From contig JAEUHG010000179.1 in NCBI GenBank assembly GCA_016795425.1, forward strand, positions 1 through 64,000: a stretch of DNA of 64,000 nt, read 5' to 3'. This stretch comes from Verrucomicrobiales bacterium. GTDB lineage: Bacteria; Verrucomicrobiota; Verrucomicrobiia; Limisphaerales; CAIMTB01. A program made the position numbers and the translations under genes. The first letter of the stretch is position 1, and each line of letters starts with the position of its first letter. Positions 8,481 to 18,147 of the stretch are shown one piece after another. A model generated the notes under the pieces. That model made no database searches, was not told the DNA's origin, and was given only the letters and a program-made list of their open reading frames with translations.

Positions 8481-9599
8481 GTGTCGGTCAACTGCCCATC
8501 CACAATCACCATGATTCCTGTCTACTTTGCGACCAACCGAAACTCGATCAGCGACGGTAAAACCCATTTCGGAGACCGGTTTCATGCCGATGGACCCATG
8601 TTCTACCGAGTCGGGAAGGCGCAGTTGTCGGAAACCAACTCCCAGGATCCTGACGAGAAATACGCGGTGCGACAGGTCGAGGTCTTTCCTGAGATCGCCG
8701 AGGACGGCGTTGAGAAGCTGGTGGGCAGCAAGAAGTTCTTCGAGGACCTGCGGAGGGAGATCAGCGTGGATCGACGTGATGTGGTGGTGTTGATCCACGG
8801 GTTCGCCTGTGACTTTGAAACGAGTTTGAAACGGGCGGCCCAGATCAAACAGGCGTATCTCATCGAGCGCCGTTCTTCGGAGAACGACGGTGGCAGCAGC
8901 GGAGACGTCTACGAACCCCACGTCGTCGTGTTCTCCTGGCCCTCGAACGGACGCGTCTCGCCACCGTGGGAATACCACAACGATCGCATGGATGCGGCCG
9001 CTTCAGGAGTGGCGGTGGCTCGGTTCATGAGGCGGCTCGTCGATTTTCTGACCGATCAAGAATCGGGCCGCTGCGAACAAGGCATCCACCTGGTGGCGCA
9101 CAGCATGGGGAATTGGGCGTTGCGGCATGCCGTGTTGTCCTTGGCAAGCCTGGTGGACCAGGCGCATCTGCCGACCATCTTCAGCAACGCCTTCTTGATG
9201 GCGGCTGATGAGGACGACGACACCTTCGAAGTGGATCACAAGATGGAGCGTCTTCCGGAGCTTGCCGCGGCGATCCATGTCTACCACAGCCGCGGGGACA
9301 AGGCGTTGCTCATCAGCGACACCACCAAGTTCAATCCGAACCGGTTGGGGGTGCATGGACCGAAATCGTTCTCGGGTCTCAGCACCCGAATCGTGGCGAT
9401 CGACTGTTCCCGGTGTGACCACACCAAGACGGCGCATGCGAATCACCAATATTACCGCATCCGCAAAGAAGTGATTGCCGACGTTCGGGCGGTCCTGTCC
9501 GGGCGCTTCCTGCCGGACCAGGTTCCGGGACGCCTGGAGGTGGAATCGGGGCGCCGTTATCGCATTGATCCGTCCGCCGCACCGTCGGCCGGTGGCTAG
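8481..9599 (+). CDS. DUF900-type alpha/beta hydrolase (serine esterase/lipase-like)
   Basis: 372 residues from GTG; an ATG ten codons in (8511) is the alternative. The fold markers are an early strand YFATNRN, then VVVLIHGFACDFETS (oxyanion region, about 101-115) and HLVAHSMGNWALRHA with nucleophile S208 in the GxSxG-like elbow. A candidate acid lies near residue 286 (SRGDKALLI) and candidate His residues in CDHTKTAHANH. There is no signal peptide, so it is probably cytoplasmic. Substrate is unknown. It is divergent from the CARF nuclease; whether they work together cannot be told from sequence. Confidence 0.72.
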   Translation: MSVNCPSTITMIPVYFATNRNSISDGKTHFGDRFHADGPMFYRVGKAQLSETNSQDPDEKYAVRQVEVFPEIAEDGVEKLVGSKKFFEDLRREISVDRRDVVVLIHGFACDFETSLKRAAQIKQAYLIERRSSENDGGSSGDVYEPHVVVFSWPSNGRVSPPWEYHNDRMDAAASGVAVARFMRRLVDFLTDQESGRCEQGIHLVAHSMGNWALRHAVLSLASLVDQAHLPTIFSNAFLMAADEDDDTFEVDHKMERLPELAAAIHVYHSRGDKALLISDTTKFNPNRLGVHGPKSFSGLSTRIVAIDCSRCDHTKTAHANHQYYRIRKEVIADVRAVLSGRFLPDQVPGRLEVESGRRYRIDPSAAPSAGG

Positions 9600-9661
9600 G
9601 TCAGTGCTTGGGGGACGTGTCGGCGGGGTGCATCCCGGTGCGGATGACATTTGGGCCGTCG

Positions 9662-10330
9662 CTAGTGTTGCGGGCCAGGCGCCTTTCGGATGGCTTCCAT
9701 GACCGAGATCACGGGGTCCTTGGGATCGACCGGGCCTTTGACGGCCAACGGTTCCCGTTCCTTTCCGTCCGTGCCAATCACCGACAGTGTTTTTTCAAGT
9801 GTCGAGGGTGACTGGGCTGAGCGCAGGGTGAGAAGGCCTTTGCCATCGGCGGAAAAATTCGCTCCAACGAGAACGTCGCTTCCCAACAGGCGGGACAATT
9901 CCCTCAACGTTTCGGGTTTCTTGAAGTTGACGGGAATGACCACCGTCATCGTGCGCTCGTCCGGGTTTTCGAAGGCGTAGGCGTTGGTGTCGGCCAGGTG
10001 CAGGATGGGGGTGTCCCTCAGTTCCTTCAAAAATCCTGCAGATATGGCAATGACACGACCGTCACAGATGTTCGGATCCTGTTTCCATTGATAACCATCT
10101 TTCTTTCGAAAAGGACCGCGCTGTTTTTGGGACTTGCAGTCGAAGATCAAGATTTCTTCGGCAAGGTTGGTGGCTGCCGAGGGTACCAAGCGACCTGTGA
10201 ATTGCTGATTCTTGGTGAGATGCGTCACCAAGTACGCCTCAGAGGGGGTCTCCCCCCGGGTGGTAACATGGAGGAACAGGGCCGTGAGCAAGGCGGTGGC
10301 TCGGCGGAATAGAGTGATGGCGGATTTCAT
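9662..10330 (-). CDS. Secreted protein of unknown function
   Basis: 222 residues. The N terminus (RRATALLTALFLHVTTRGE) reads as a signal peptide, so export is likely. The rest is soluble, lysine-rich in places, with no motif I recognise. Residues about 130-195 alternate short strands and helices (TMTVVIPVNF, VLVGANFSADGKGLLTLRS). The gene follows the membrane-protein gene starting at 11162 by 25 bp on the same strand, so the two are probably cotranscribed. It is convergent with the DUF900 hydrolase. Confidence 0.6.
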   Translation of the reverse strand: MKSAITLFRRATALLTALFLHVTTRGETPSEAYLVTHLTKNQQFTGRLVPSAATNLAEEILIFDCKSQKQRGPFRKKDGYQWKQDPNICDGRVIAISAGFLKELRDTPILHLADTNAYAFENPDERTMTVVIPVNFKKPETLRELSRLLGSDVLVGANFSADGKGLLTLRSAQSPSTLEKTLSVIGTDGKEREPLAVKGPVDPKDPVISVMEAIRKAPGPQH

Positions 10331-10355
10331 GGGAGGCTGGACCGTTATTAAGAAG

Positions 10356-11162
10356 TCAATCGACGTTCACGCTCAGAGATTCGACCCGCTCCATAGGGAG
10401 AATCACAAACCGAACGTCCAAATCCCCGGGATCCACCCAGTCCTCCGGGCCCACCTTCCAACCGTGGATTCGGGTCAGGCACACGACCTTGTCATTCCGG
10501 GCTACGAGACGTCCGGCAGCGATCGCCGTCGCGGTCTCATCACCCAGAGGATGATACCGAACGATGACCGGGGGGAGGAATTGGGAGAGGCGTTTGAAGT
10601 TCTTGGCGCGCAGGCGTCCGTGGTGGGTCCCCACGATGGTCACAATGACGGCCAACAGGGCAAGGGCGAGGGGAAGGACCATGGGCCGTCGAAATCTCCA
10701 GACGAAGGAGAATTGGAGCGTGAGCCAGAGTAGAACCCAAGTTGCCAACAGGATGAGCCCGTAGGGCAGATCGTCGGCGCTCCACACGGTGAATACTTGG
10801 TAATCGCCCAAGAGATACAGCAACCCTTGGATGAAGTAGTCGTAGTCCCCGAACACGAAGTCCTGGGGTGTCAGCCCGAGGCAGGTCGTAAATGCTCGGA
10901 GGGCGACAAAGCCGTTCACAAAAGTGAATCCGGCAACCACCAGGAGGCGTTTCCACCAGTCTTCCCCGCCTTCTTTCGGAGGATCTGTCTCGTTGGAATG
11001 GATGGTGCCCGATGATGGGGGCGGGGCGGGTGCCGAGGTCGGGGGCACCACGGTCGTCGGCGTCGGGCCGGGGATCGGAGGAGCGACCGGCCCGACCGGA
11101 GGTGGGGTCTCCGGTTGGGACCGAGGCGTCGACGGCTGGGGCTCAGGCTCGTTGGTGTTCAC
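10356..11162 (-). CDS. Membrane protein with proline-rich N terminus, unknown function
   Basis: 268 residues from a GTG. Residues 1-60 are Pro/Thr/Ser-rich and probably disordered. They are followed by about three membrane segments (near 72-92, 133-150, 157-180) and a soluble C-terminal domain of about 85 residues. That domain contains VARNDKVVCLTRIHGWKV, suggesting a small beta-rich module. No family is recognised. It is the first gene of a two-gene unit with the secreted protein at 9662-10330. Confidence 0.6.
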   Translation of the reverse strand: MNTNEPEPQPSTPRSQPETPPPVGPVAPPIPGPTPTTVVPPTSAPAPPPSSGTIHSNETDPPKEGGEDWWKRLLVVAGFTFVNGFVALRAFTTCLGLTPQDFVFGDYDYFIQGLLYLLGDYQVFTVWSADDLPYGLILLATWVLLWLTLQFSFVWRFRRPMVLPLALALLAVIVTIVGTHHGRLRAKNFKRLSQFLPPVIVRYHPLGDETATAIAAGRLVARNDKVVCLTRIHGWKVGPEDWVDPGDLDVRFVILPMERVESLSVNVD

Positions 11163-11556
11163 GCCAGGCTTTGGGTGTCGCCCGATCGCTCAAGCGCGCG
11201 GCGCCGCAGTCGTGCGATCGTCGCCACCATGCAGCCATGAGAACCCAAAGTGTTTCAATTCATTCTTTTCTCTTACCTATCGGAAAGAGGGAGATGAGTC
11301 CAAGGTTGGGCTTCGAAGAGCCGGCTGGCCTGGCAGCGGCACCGAGCGGAGGATCGCTGCGGCTCCTGGTATTTTGGCTCCGGGGCATGCTCTTGCGCGA
11401 GGAGTGTCCTGGTGGGCTGGAATCTGGTCTTGTTCGTTCAACTTCAATCTGCTGCGCTGGGCGAAGCGTGTTGGTTCCACCATCTGCGGGAGGATGTAGG
11501 TTCGCTTTGGGTTGAGGCCGTTGCGAACTGACCGGGACGAAGTCCGCTTTCCATCT
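11163..11556. other. Divergent intergenic region upstream of the polysaccharide locus
   Basis: 394 bp between a minus-strand membrane-protein gene and the first plus-strand polysaccharide gene. A more AT-rich patch at about 11236-11285 is the likeliest place for promoters. No clear -35/-10 pair and no small gene is convincing; the short frames here look like chance in GC-rich DNA. Confidence 0.5.
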
Positions 11557-12741
11557 ATGGCTGTACCCTTGTTGGATTTGAAGCAGCAGAATCTCGCCCT
11601 TCACGGCGAACTGACGGCGGCGTTCGACCGCGTCCTGCGGTCCGGGCAATACATCCTGGGCTCCGAGATGGACGCTTTCGAACGGGCCGTCGCTCCCCTT
11701 GCCGGGGCCCCCTTTGCGTTGGGAATCTCATCGGGGACCGACGCGCTTTTGCTGGCGTTGATGACCTTGGGAATCGGTCCCGGAGACGAAGTGTTGGTAC
11801 CCTCGTTCACCTTTTTTGCCACCGGGGGGTGCGTGTCACGGGTGGGCGCGACGCCTGTCTTCGCGGATGCCTGTCCCATCTGCTTCAACCTGGATGTCGC
11901 CGATGCCGAGCGTCGGATCTCCTCCCGGACCAAAGCCGTGATTCCGGTGCATCTTTTCGGGCAGGCGGCCGACATGGACAGCGTCATGGGATTGGCGAAG
12001 AAGCACGGATTGGCGGTGATCGAGGATGGAGCTCAGGCGCTGGGGGCGGAATACCGGGGCAAAAAGGTCGGCGCGTTTGGGGATTTCGCGACCTACAGCT
12101 TTTTTCCCAGCAAGAATCTGGGAGCGTTGGGGGATGCGGGGCTGTTGGTGGCTCGGGATGAAGCCTTGGCGGAGAAGGCGCGTTTGCTGCGGACTCATGG
12201 TGCCAAGCCGAAGTATTATCATCATCTGGTCGGGGCCAACTTCCGGATGGATCCCCTGCAAGCGGCTTTCCTCGCGGTCAAGTTGCCGCACTACGAAACC
12301 TACACGCGTTGCCGGCAAGCAAACGCCGCCGATTACACGGCACGCTTGAAAGGGTTGGAGGGGGTAGTCGTCGCCAGTCCTGCGGATTGCGGTTGTCGCG
12401 GCGGTGCGAAGGCGGCCACCGCCCGACTGGTGCTGCCGGTGGCTTACCCACACGTCACCCACATCTGGAACCAGTACACACTGCGGGTTCCGGGACAGGG
12501 CCGGCGGGATGCGTTGCGCGAGCACCTATCATTGAGGGGGATTGGATCTGAGATCTACTACCCGGTCCCGTTGCATGCCCAGCCGTGCTTCGCCGCCGGG
12601 AGGGTGGACCGGGGCCCTTGGCCGGTGAGTGACCAACTGGCATCGGAAGTCATCAGCCTTCCCATCTTTCCTGAACTCACCGAAGCGCAGCGGGAGGAGG
12701 TCGTGTCCGCGATCTCGGAGTTCCTGGCGAGCGGTCGCTGA
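11557..12741 (+). CDS. DegT/DnrJ/EryC1/StrS-family sugar aminotransferase
   Basis: 394 residues from the ATG; a TTG at 11512 is in frame but would add a non-homologous tail. It is a PLP-dependent transaminase acting on a nucleotide-linked keto sugar. K186 in SFFPSKNLGALGDAG is the Schiff-base lysine, D157 in VIEDGAQ pairs with the PLP ring nitrogen, and SSGTDALLLAL is the phosphate-binding start of the fold. It opens the polysaccharide locus and is followed within about 10 bp by a UDP-HexNAc-type epimerase, which fits making an amino sugar. The sugar itself cannot be assigned. Confidence 0.9.
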   Translation: MAVPLLDLKQQNLALHGELTAAFDRVLRSGQYILGSEMDAFERAVAPLAGAPFALGISSGTDALLLALMTLGIGPGDEVLVPSFTFFATGGCVSRVGATPVFADACPICFNLDVADAERRISSRTKAVIPVHLFGQAADMDSVMGLAKKHGLAVIEDGAQALGAEYRGKKVGAFGDFATYSFFPSKNLGALGDAGLLVARDEALAEKARLLRTHGAKPKYYHHLVGANFRMDPLQAAFLAVKLPHYETYTRCRQANAADYTARLKGLEGVVVASPADCGCRGGAKAATARLVLPVAYPHVTHIWNQYTLRVPGQGRRDALREHLSLRGIGSEIYYPVPLHAQPCFAAGRVDRGPWPVSDQLASEVISLPIFPELTEAQREEVVSAISEFLASGR

Positions 12742-12749
12742 CAGGGTTC

Positions 12750-13763
12750 ATGGGCGGGGATCGAGCGATGACCGCATCGAAATGGTGTGTGACGGGGGTC
12801 GCCGGCTTTATCGGCTCGCACCTTCTGGAGGCGCTCCTGCGACAGGACGCGTCGGTGGTCGGCGTCGACAACCTCAGCACGGGGAGTTCCGGCAACCTGG
12901 AGGAAGTGCGAAACCGGGTCACCCCGGAGCAATGGGGTCGGTTCCAGTTCGTCGAGTCCGATATCCGGCAACGCGGTCCGTGGGTGACGGCACTTGATGG
13001 ATGCCATTGGGTGCTGCATCAGGCGGCGATTGGTTCGGTTCCGAGGTCCTTGGAGGACCCGGCCGAGACGCATGAGACCAACGTCACCGGCTTTCTCAAT
13101 GTGATGCTGGCCGCGCGAGAAGCGCGGGTGACACGAGTGGTCTACGCCTCCAGCAGCGCGGTCTATGGTGATTGCACGGACAATCCGGCCCGCGAGGATC
13201 GGATCGGTGCGCCGCTCTCGCCTTACGCGCTTTCCAAACGGTTCAACGAGGATTATTCCGCCGTCCTCCGTCGATGTTACGGACTCGAAGCCATCGGCCT
13301 GCGCTACTTCAATGTGTTTGGTCCACGCCAGGATCCCGCCGGTGCTTACGCCGCGGTGATTCCGCGCTGGATCCAGGCGATGTTGGCGGGACGGGAAGTG
13401 CGGATCCACGGCGACGGGCAGTCCAGCCGTGATTTCTGTCCGGTTCAAACCGTCGTGCACGCCAATCTGACGGCCGCTACTGCGGCACTGTCGTCGGAGG
13501 CGCCCGCCGTCTTCAACGTCGGACTCGGCGCCGCCACGACGTTGAATCATCTCTTCGAGCTGATTCGCAACGAAGTTTTGAAGGCGCGACCCGAGGCGGC
13601 CAGGATAACGCCGGTGCACGGGGATTTCCGGCCCGGAGATGTGAGGCATTCTTGCGCGGATATCCAGCGGGCGGTGCAGTGGCTGGGTTTAAAGGCCGGC
13701 GCGGACTTCACCGCGGACCTGCGAGAAACCGTGCGTTGGTTCGCCCGGCACACGGAGGGCTGA
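12750..13763 (+). CDS. NAD-dependent epimerase, UDP-GlcNAc/GlcNAcA 4-epimerase (WbpP/TviC) type
   Basis: 337 residues; an ATG at 12768 is an alternative start that removes six residues. It is an extended short-chain dehydrogenase. The NAD site is VTGVAGFIGSHL (near 14-25), the catalytic SSSAVYG is followed by YALSK (Tyr/Lys pair), and a C-terminal substrate lobe is present (LGLKAGADFTADLRETV). RYFNVFGPRQDP is characteristic of the WbpP/TviC branch that interconverts UDP-GlcNAc and UDP-GalNAc or their uronic acids. Coupled to the aminotransferase before it. Confidence 0.85.
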   Translation: MGGDRAMTASKWCVTGVAGFIGSHLLEALLRQDASVVGVDNLSTGSSGNLEEVRNRVTPEQWGRFQFVESDIRQRGPWVTALDGCHWVLHQAAIGSVPRSLEDPAETHETNVTGFLNVMLAAREARVTRVVYASSSAVYGDCTDNPAREDRIGAPLSPYALSKRFNEDYSAVLRRCYGLEAIGLRYFNVFGPRQDPAGAYAAVIPRWIQAMLAGREVRIHGDGQSSRDFCPVQTVVHANLTAATAALSSEAPAVFNVGLGAATTLNHLFELIRNEVLKARPEAARITPVHGDFRPGDVRHSCADIQRAVQWLGLKAGADFTADLRETVRWFARHTEG

Positions 13764-13850
13764 AAAGCTTCCCGCCGGTGCCAGTAAAGAGAATGGGGGC
13801 GGCGGGCCGGCGAGACCGTCGATGCGGTTGTTTCCATCCACAGGCAAGTT

Positions 13851-14867
13851 GTGAAAAAAGCCCTGATTACCGGAATTACCGGTCAAGACGGTTCCTACCT
13901 GGCGGAATTACTGTTGGAGAAAGGGTATGAGGTCCACGGGATCATCCGCAGGGCTTCGACCTTCAACACCCAACGCATCGATCATCTCTACCAGGATCCG
14001 CACATTCACGGAGTCCGGTTGCACCTGCACTACGGCGATCTCGCCGACTCCGTGCAGATGGTGAAACTGTTGTATGACCTCGAGCCCGACGAGATCTACA
14101 ATCTGGGTGCGCAAAGCCACGTCCGCGTTTCCTTCGACATTCCCGAGTACACGGGCGATGTGGTGGGACTTGGTACGGTCCGCATTCTCGAGGCGATCCG
14201 AGAGGCCGGTTTGGTGAAGAAAGTGCGCTTCTACCAGGCCAGTTCCTCGGAAATGTTCGGCAAGGTCCAGGAAGTGCCGCAGACGGAGCAGACCCCGTTC
14301 TGGCCGCGGTCCCCGTACGCCTGCGCGAAGGTCTATGCCCACTGGCTCACCGTGAATTTCCGGGAATCCTACGGTCTGCACGCGAGCAATGGCATTCTCT
14401 TCAATCATGAATCCCCGCGGCGCGGGGAGACCTTCGTGACGCGCAAGATCACCCGGGCGGCGACGCGCATCAAAGTCGGTCTTCAGGATCGCCTGTATCT
14501 TGGCAACCTTGGCGCACGCCGCGACTGGGGATATGCCAAGGAGTATGTCGCCATGATGTGGCTCATGCTTCAGCAGGAACAGCCGGACGATTTTGTCGTG
14601 GCGACTAACGAGACGCATTCCGTCCAGGACTTCTGCGAGGAGGCGTTTTCGCATTTGGGCCTCGACTGGCGACAGTTTGTGAAGCACGACTCGCGTTATG
14701 AGCGTCCGGCGGAAGTCGATCTGTTGATCGGGAATCCTGAGAAGGCCCGGCGCATTCTCGGTTGGGAACCCAAGGTGCGCTTCAAGGAATTGGTGCGGAT
14801 CATGGTCGACGCTGATCTCACCCTGGCGAAACACGAGAAGGCGGTGAAGGAAGCCACCAGCACCTGA
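13851..14867 (+). CDS. gmd: GDP-mannose 4,6-dehydratase
   Basis: 338 residues from a GTG. It converts GDP-D-mannose to GDP-4-keto-6-deoxy-D-mannose, the first step to GDP-L-fucose. The start GITGQDGSYLAELLLEKGYEV is split by the NADP site GxxGxxG. SSSEMFGKVQE and SPYACAK give the catalytic Ser/Thr, Tyr and Lys. GFRRDW-like GARRDWGYAKEYV is diagnostic of Gmd. The next gene 7 bp downstream is the fucose synthase. Confidence 0.95.
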   Translation: MKKALITGITGQDGSYLAELLLEKGYEVHGIIRRASTFNTQRIDHLYQDPHIHGVRLHLHYGDLADSVQMVKLLYDLEPDEIYNLGAQSHVRVSFDIPEYTGDVVGLGTVRILEAIREAGLVKKVRFYQASSSEMFGKVQEVPQTEQTPFWPRSPYACAKVYAHWLTVNFRESYGLHASNGILFNHESPRRGETFVTRKITRAATRIKVGLQDRLYLGNLGARRDWGYAKEYVAMMWLMLQQEQPDDFVVATNETHSVQDFCEEAFSHLGLDWRQFVKHDSRYERPAEVDLLIGNPEKARRILGWEPKVRFKELVRIMVDADLTLAKHEKAVKEATST

Positions 14868-14874
14868 AGCAGCG

Positions 14875-15828
14875 ATGTCCTTCGATCCACACCAACGCAT
14901 CTTCATCGCCGGCCACCGGGGCATGGTCGGTTCGGCCCTGGTTCGGCGATTGCGCGCGCTGGGCGCCAGCGACCTGGTGTTGCGCGGTCGGTCGGAACTG
15001 GATCTCACCGACGGCGCGGCGGTAGAGGCGTTTTATCGCGAGTCCAAGCCGTCGGTCGCGATCATCGCCGCGGCTCGGGTGGGGGGCATTCACGCCAATC
15101 AGTCGTTTCCCGCGGCGTTTCTTCAGGAAAACCTGGCGATCGCCCTGAACACGATTCACGGCGCGTTCCGTCAGGGCGTGAAGCGCCTGCTGTTTCTCGG
15201 GAGTTCCTGCATTTATCCGAAGCACGCGCCCCAACCCATCCGAGAGGATAGTCTTCTGACCGGCCCGTTGGAGCCGACGAATGAGGCGTATGCCATCGCC
15301 AAAATCGCCGGGCTGAAGCTGGCGCAGTTCTACCGGCGTCAGCACGGCGTGCTGTTCCATTCGGCGATGCCGACCAACCTTTATGGTCCCGGCGATTTCT
15401 ATCACCCCACCCATTCCCACGTGATCCCCGCCTTGTTGCGTCGGTTTCATGAGGCGCGGACCACCGGTTTGTCCGAGGTCGTGCTCTGGGGCAGCGGATC
15501 GCCGCGTCGCGAATTCCTTCACGTCGATGATCTGGCGGCCGCCTGCGTGCATCTGCTGGGACTCGAGGATCCGCCCGATTGGGTCAACGTCGGCACGGGT
15601 ACGGACGTCACGATTCGCGAACTCGCGGAGTGCGTGCGGGAGACCACGGGGTTCGCGGGCGGGTTGGCCTGGGACGCCTCCAAGCCCGATGGAACACCGC
15701 GCAAACTGTTGGATGTCGGACGCCTGACATCCTCCGGGTGGTCGGCTTCCATCGACCTGGTCAGCGGGTTGCGGCGGACTTATGCGGATTTTCTGAGCGA
15801 GATGGCTTCAGGGACGCTGCGAACCTAA
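14875..15828 (+). CDS. fcl: GDP-L-fucose synthase (GDP-4-keto-6-deoxymannose epimerase/reductase)
   Basis: 317 residues. It completes GDP-L-fucose synthesis from the Gmd product. Markers are GHRGMVGSALVRRL (NADP site), AARVGGIHAN, SSCIYPKHAPQPI (catalytic Ser/Cys region), EAYAIAKIAGLKL (Tyr/Lys) and MPTNLYGPGDFYHPTHSHVIPALLR in split form, all typical of Fcl/WcaG. Its tight pairing with gmd indicates that fucose (or a close 6-deoxy sugar) is in the polymer. Confidence 0.95.
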   Translation: MSFDPHQRIFIAGHRGMVGSALVRRLRALGASDLVLRGRSELDLTDGAAVEAFYRESKPSVAIIAAARVGGIHANQSFPAAFLQENLAIALNTIHGAFRQGVKRLLFLGSSCIYPKHAPQPIREDSLLTGPLEPTNEAYAIAKIAGLKLAQFYRRQHGVLFHSAMPTNLYGPGDFYHPTHSHVIPALLRRFHEARTTGLSEVVLWGSGSPRREFLHVDDLAAACVHLLGLEDPPDWVNVGTGTDVTIRELAECVRETTGFAGGLAWDASKPDGTPRKLLDVGRLTSSGWSASIDLVSGLRRTYADFLSEMASGTLRT

Positions 15829-15909
15829 GCCGGCACGCGTCGTCTGGCCCGTGGAGGCAAAGCGGGTGGGTGCCATCTCCAACACCTGGCAAGACCGCTG
15901 GCGGTCCGA

Positions 15910-18147
15910 ATGCGAGTCACGCGGTCCCAAGCGGTGGATGAGAGGAGTTGGAATTGGCTGGGGGCTTGCCTCGGATTGATCCTGCTGGCTGGAGGGCAGG
16001 GAAGGACGCGGGCGGGCACCGAGTTTGGCGGGGCTCTGGTCGAACAAGGAGGATCGTCCACCTCTTCGACGTTGCTTTCTGGGTTGCAGACTCGAGGTGG
16101 CTTGGCCTGGATCCGCGGGCATTCGGCCACGACGGCGGCTTTCGGGTTCCGGCGCATCGATGATATCCGGCATTATCTTTCGGCCCCGACCCCGGAATCG
16201 GGACCGTTGCCTTCCGATCTCTTTGAAGTCTATCGCGCCGGTCGCGATCGGATTCCGACCGGCGATGGGGCTCCGGTAGCCTGGGAGGTGTGGAACGAAC
16301 CGGACTTCTATTTCGTCAGCGACAATGCATCCGACATGGCGGCGGTGCTGAAGGCCGCCTGGTGGGGGATTCGATCCAAGGCGCCAAATGCGACCATTCT
16401 CATGCCGTCCCTTGCCTTTGCTCCCTCTCGGTATGCGGTGGAATTGGCACAGAACGGGGTCGCGCGTTGGACGGATGGGTGGAACATCCACTTTTACGGT
16501 TGGGCAGCGGATTATCCCGATTTCCTGGCACAGCACCGTAGCTTCACCGAGGCGTTGGGATGGCAGGCGCCCCTTTGGGTGACGGAAGTGGGTTACCTCC
16601 AGATGCCGCAGAGCTTGGTCGACGATCTCGACACGCTCGGGCGGCAGGCGGCATTTCACGAGCGCGCCATGGCCGAGTCGTGGATCGGCGGTGTGGCGCG
16701 CCATTTTGTTTTCTCGCTGGATGCTTTCCGGCTCTCGTCGTGGGAACTCGGCTTGAGCGATTCCGCGGGCCGAGGTTATCCCGCATTGGATTCGGTGATC
16801 GCCATGGCCCGACGCCTGGAGGGCACCCGGCCACTCTGGCGGCTGGTGCATCAGCGGAGCGGCGCCAGCATCGGTGTCGTTCTGGAGGAGGCCGATGGCC
16901 GGTGGTGGACGATGCTGTGGTCCCCCGGTCGCCCCCGCGAGTCCGGCGGTCCGGCTTGGAACTCCCCGCCCCCGGCCTTGGAACGATTGCGATTGACGCT
17001 GCGCTGGCCTCGTTCGGTGCCAGAGATTCACGTGGGACTGGATGCGGCGACCTCGCTGGTGCCCTCCCAGATGCCGCAGGTTGAACTCGCCCCCGAACGC
17101 AACGTGCATTGGAGGACCCCGCCGGGGCGGTTTGAATTGGAAGGGTGCCGTTGGGAACGCCTGAATGCCCCATTGGAAAGTCCGTCGATGCGCCGCACGT
17201 CCGCTCCGGGGTGGAAGCGGTCCCTGCGCCGGGAACTCGCCACGGTACCGGCTGCCGGCACCCTTCGTTCCACGGTTGTCGTGCGGTGGCGCGCCGGGAG
17301 CGGTTGGGTGACCGACAAACCAAGCCAGACGCAACGGTTGCTCCGTGGCGCACGCGGAGATGCGTCTCTGGATCTCTACAACTTCGGTGTGGAACCGGTG
17401 CGCGGGCGGTGGGAAATCGAAACCCCGACGGGTTGGACCTGCGGGACGTCGTCGATATCGGACGCCTCCGTTTGCCATGGCGATGTGGTGATTCAACCGC
17501 AAAGCCACGTGGCCGTTCCGGTCTCGGTCCAGTGTTCCGGAGTCGCGCCGGGTGATTCTGGCCGGGTAAGAATTCGGTGGCGGGCGGAAGACGGGGCTGC
17601 CGATGACGCCAGCGTGCTCTGGCAACCCGTGGTGGAGAACCCCACCGCGTGGCATCGATTCGGTTGGCGAGATTTCCTGGCCCGAGGATCCCAGCCCGAT
17701 GCCTGGCAGGTTTTCGAAACGCATCCGGGTGAGTATACGTTCGAGATTCGCCGGCCCGGCGGCCCGCAAGGAGACGTGGCGCTATTTCTGGAACTGCCGC
17801 GTGGAAAGCAGACGCGTGATTGGTTTTGTGCACGGGTGAAGGCGCCGAGCGCCGCGGGCCGGCCATTTGGCCAGCTGTTCCTCATGACGGCGGATGGCGA
17901 GGTTTGGCGCCACGGCGAGTGGCGCGAACTGACTCCGGAAGGGTGGGAGTGGCGGGCGGCTTTGGGTGATTTCTCACCGACGGTTTGGTCGCGCCGCCGG
18001 ACGATGGTGGAGCCTCCCGTATCCGAAGCGCGATGGTTGGTGCTGAGGTTCCAAGGGCTGGCGCCGGGGCAGGTGTTGGAAGTGATCGATCCGGCGCTGT
18101 GCCGCGACTCCCGTCCGCGTGCAGTCCGGGTTGCGACCCGTCCATGA
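15910..18147 (+). CDS. Secreted clan GH-A-like glycoside hydrolase
   Basis: 745 residues with a signal peptide (WNWLGACLGLILLAGG). The N-terminal half is a TIM-barrel glycosidase of clan GH-A type: the acid/base Glu is in AWEVWNEPDFYF and the nucleophile Glu in PLWVTEVGYLQ. This pattern is reminiscent of GH39 and other clan GH-A enzymes. The C-terminal half is rich in beta strands and may be one or more carbohydrate- or surface-binding domains. The gene ends in a 4-base ATGA overlap with the exosortase gene. A polysaccharide-processing or quality-control role is likely (inference). The exact GH family is not determined. Confidence 0.75.
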   Translation: MRVTRSQAVDERSWNWLGACLGLILLAGGQGRTRAGTEFGGALVEQGGSSTSSTLLSGLQTRGGLAWIRGHSATTAAFGFRRIDDIRHYLSAPTPESGPLPSDLFEVYRAGRDRIPTGDGAPVAWEVWNEPDFYFVSDNASDMAAVLKAAWWGIRSKAPNATILMPSLAFAPSRYAVELAQNGVARWTDGWNIHFYGWAADYPDFLAQHRSFTEALGWQAPLWVTEVGYLQMPQSLVDDLDTLGRQAAFHERAMAESWIGGVARHFVFSLDAFRLSSWELGLSDSAGRGYPALDSVIAMARRLEGTRPLWRLVHQRSGASIGVVLEEADGRWWTMLWSPGRPRESGGPAWNSPPPALERLRLTLRWPRSVPEIHVGLDAATSLVPSQMPQVELAPERNVHWRTPPGRFELEGCRWERLNAPLESPSMRRTSAPGWKRSLRRELATVPAAGTLRSTVVVRWRAGSGWVTDKPSQTQRLLRGARGDASLDLYNFGVEPVRGRWEIETPTGWTCGTSSISDASVCHGDVVIQPQSHVAVPVSVQCSGVAPGDSGRVRIRWRAEDGAADDASVLWQPVVENPTAWHRFGWRDFLARGSQPDAWQVFETHPGEYTFEIRRPGGPQGDVALFLELPRGKQTRDWFCARVKAPSAAGRPFGQLFLMTADGEVWRHGEWRELTPEGWEWRAALGDFSPTVWSRRRTMVEPPVSEARWLVLRFQGLAPGQVLEVIDPALCRDSRPRAVRVATRP

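Noticed and set aside
8164..8514. 116-residue frame in the divergent region
   Set aside because: Starts inside the CARF gene and overlaps the hydrolase start; Arg/Pro-rich without a ribosome binding site.
15808..17769. 653-residue open frame antisense to the glycosidase
   Set aside because: Arg/Pro-rich, no motifs; the plus-strand gene has catalytic Glu motifs and fits between its neighbours.
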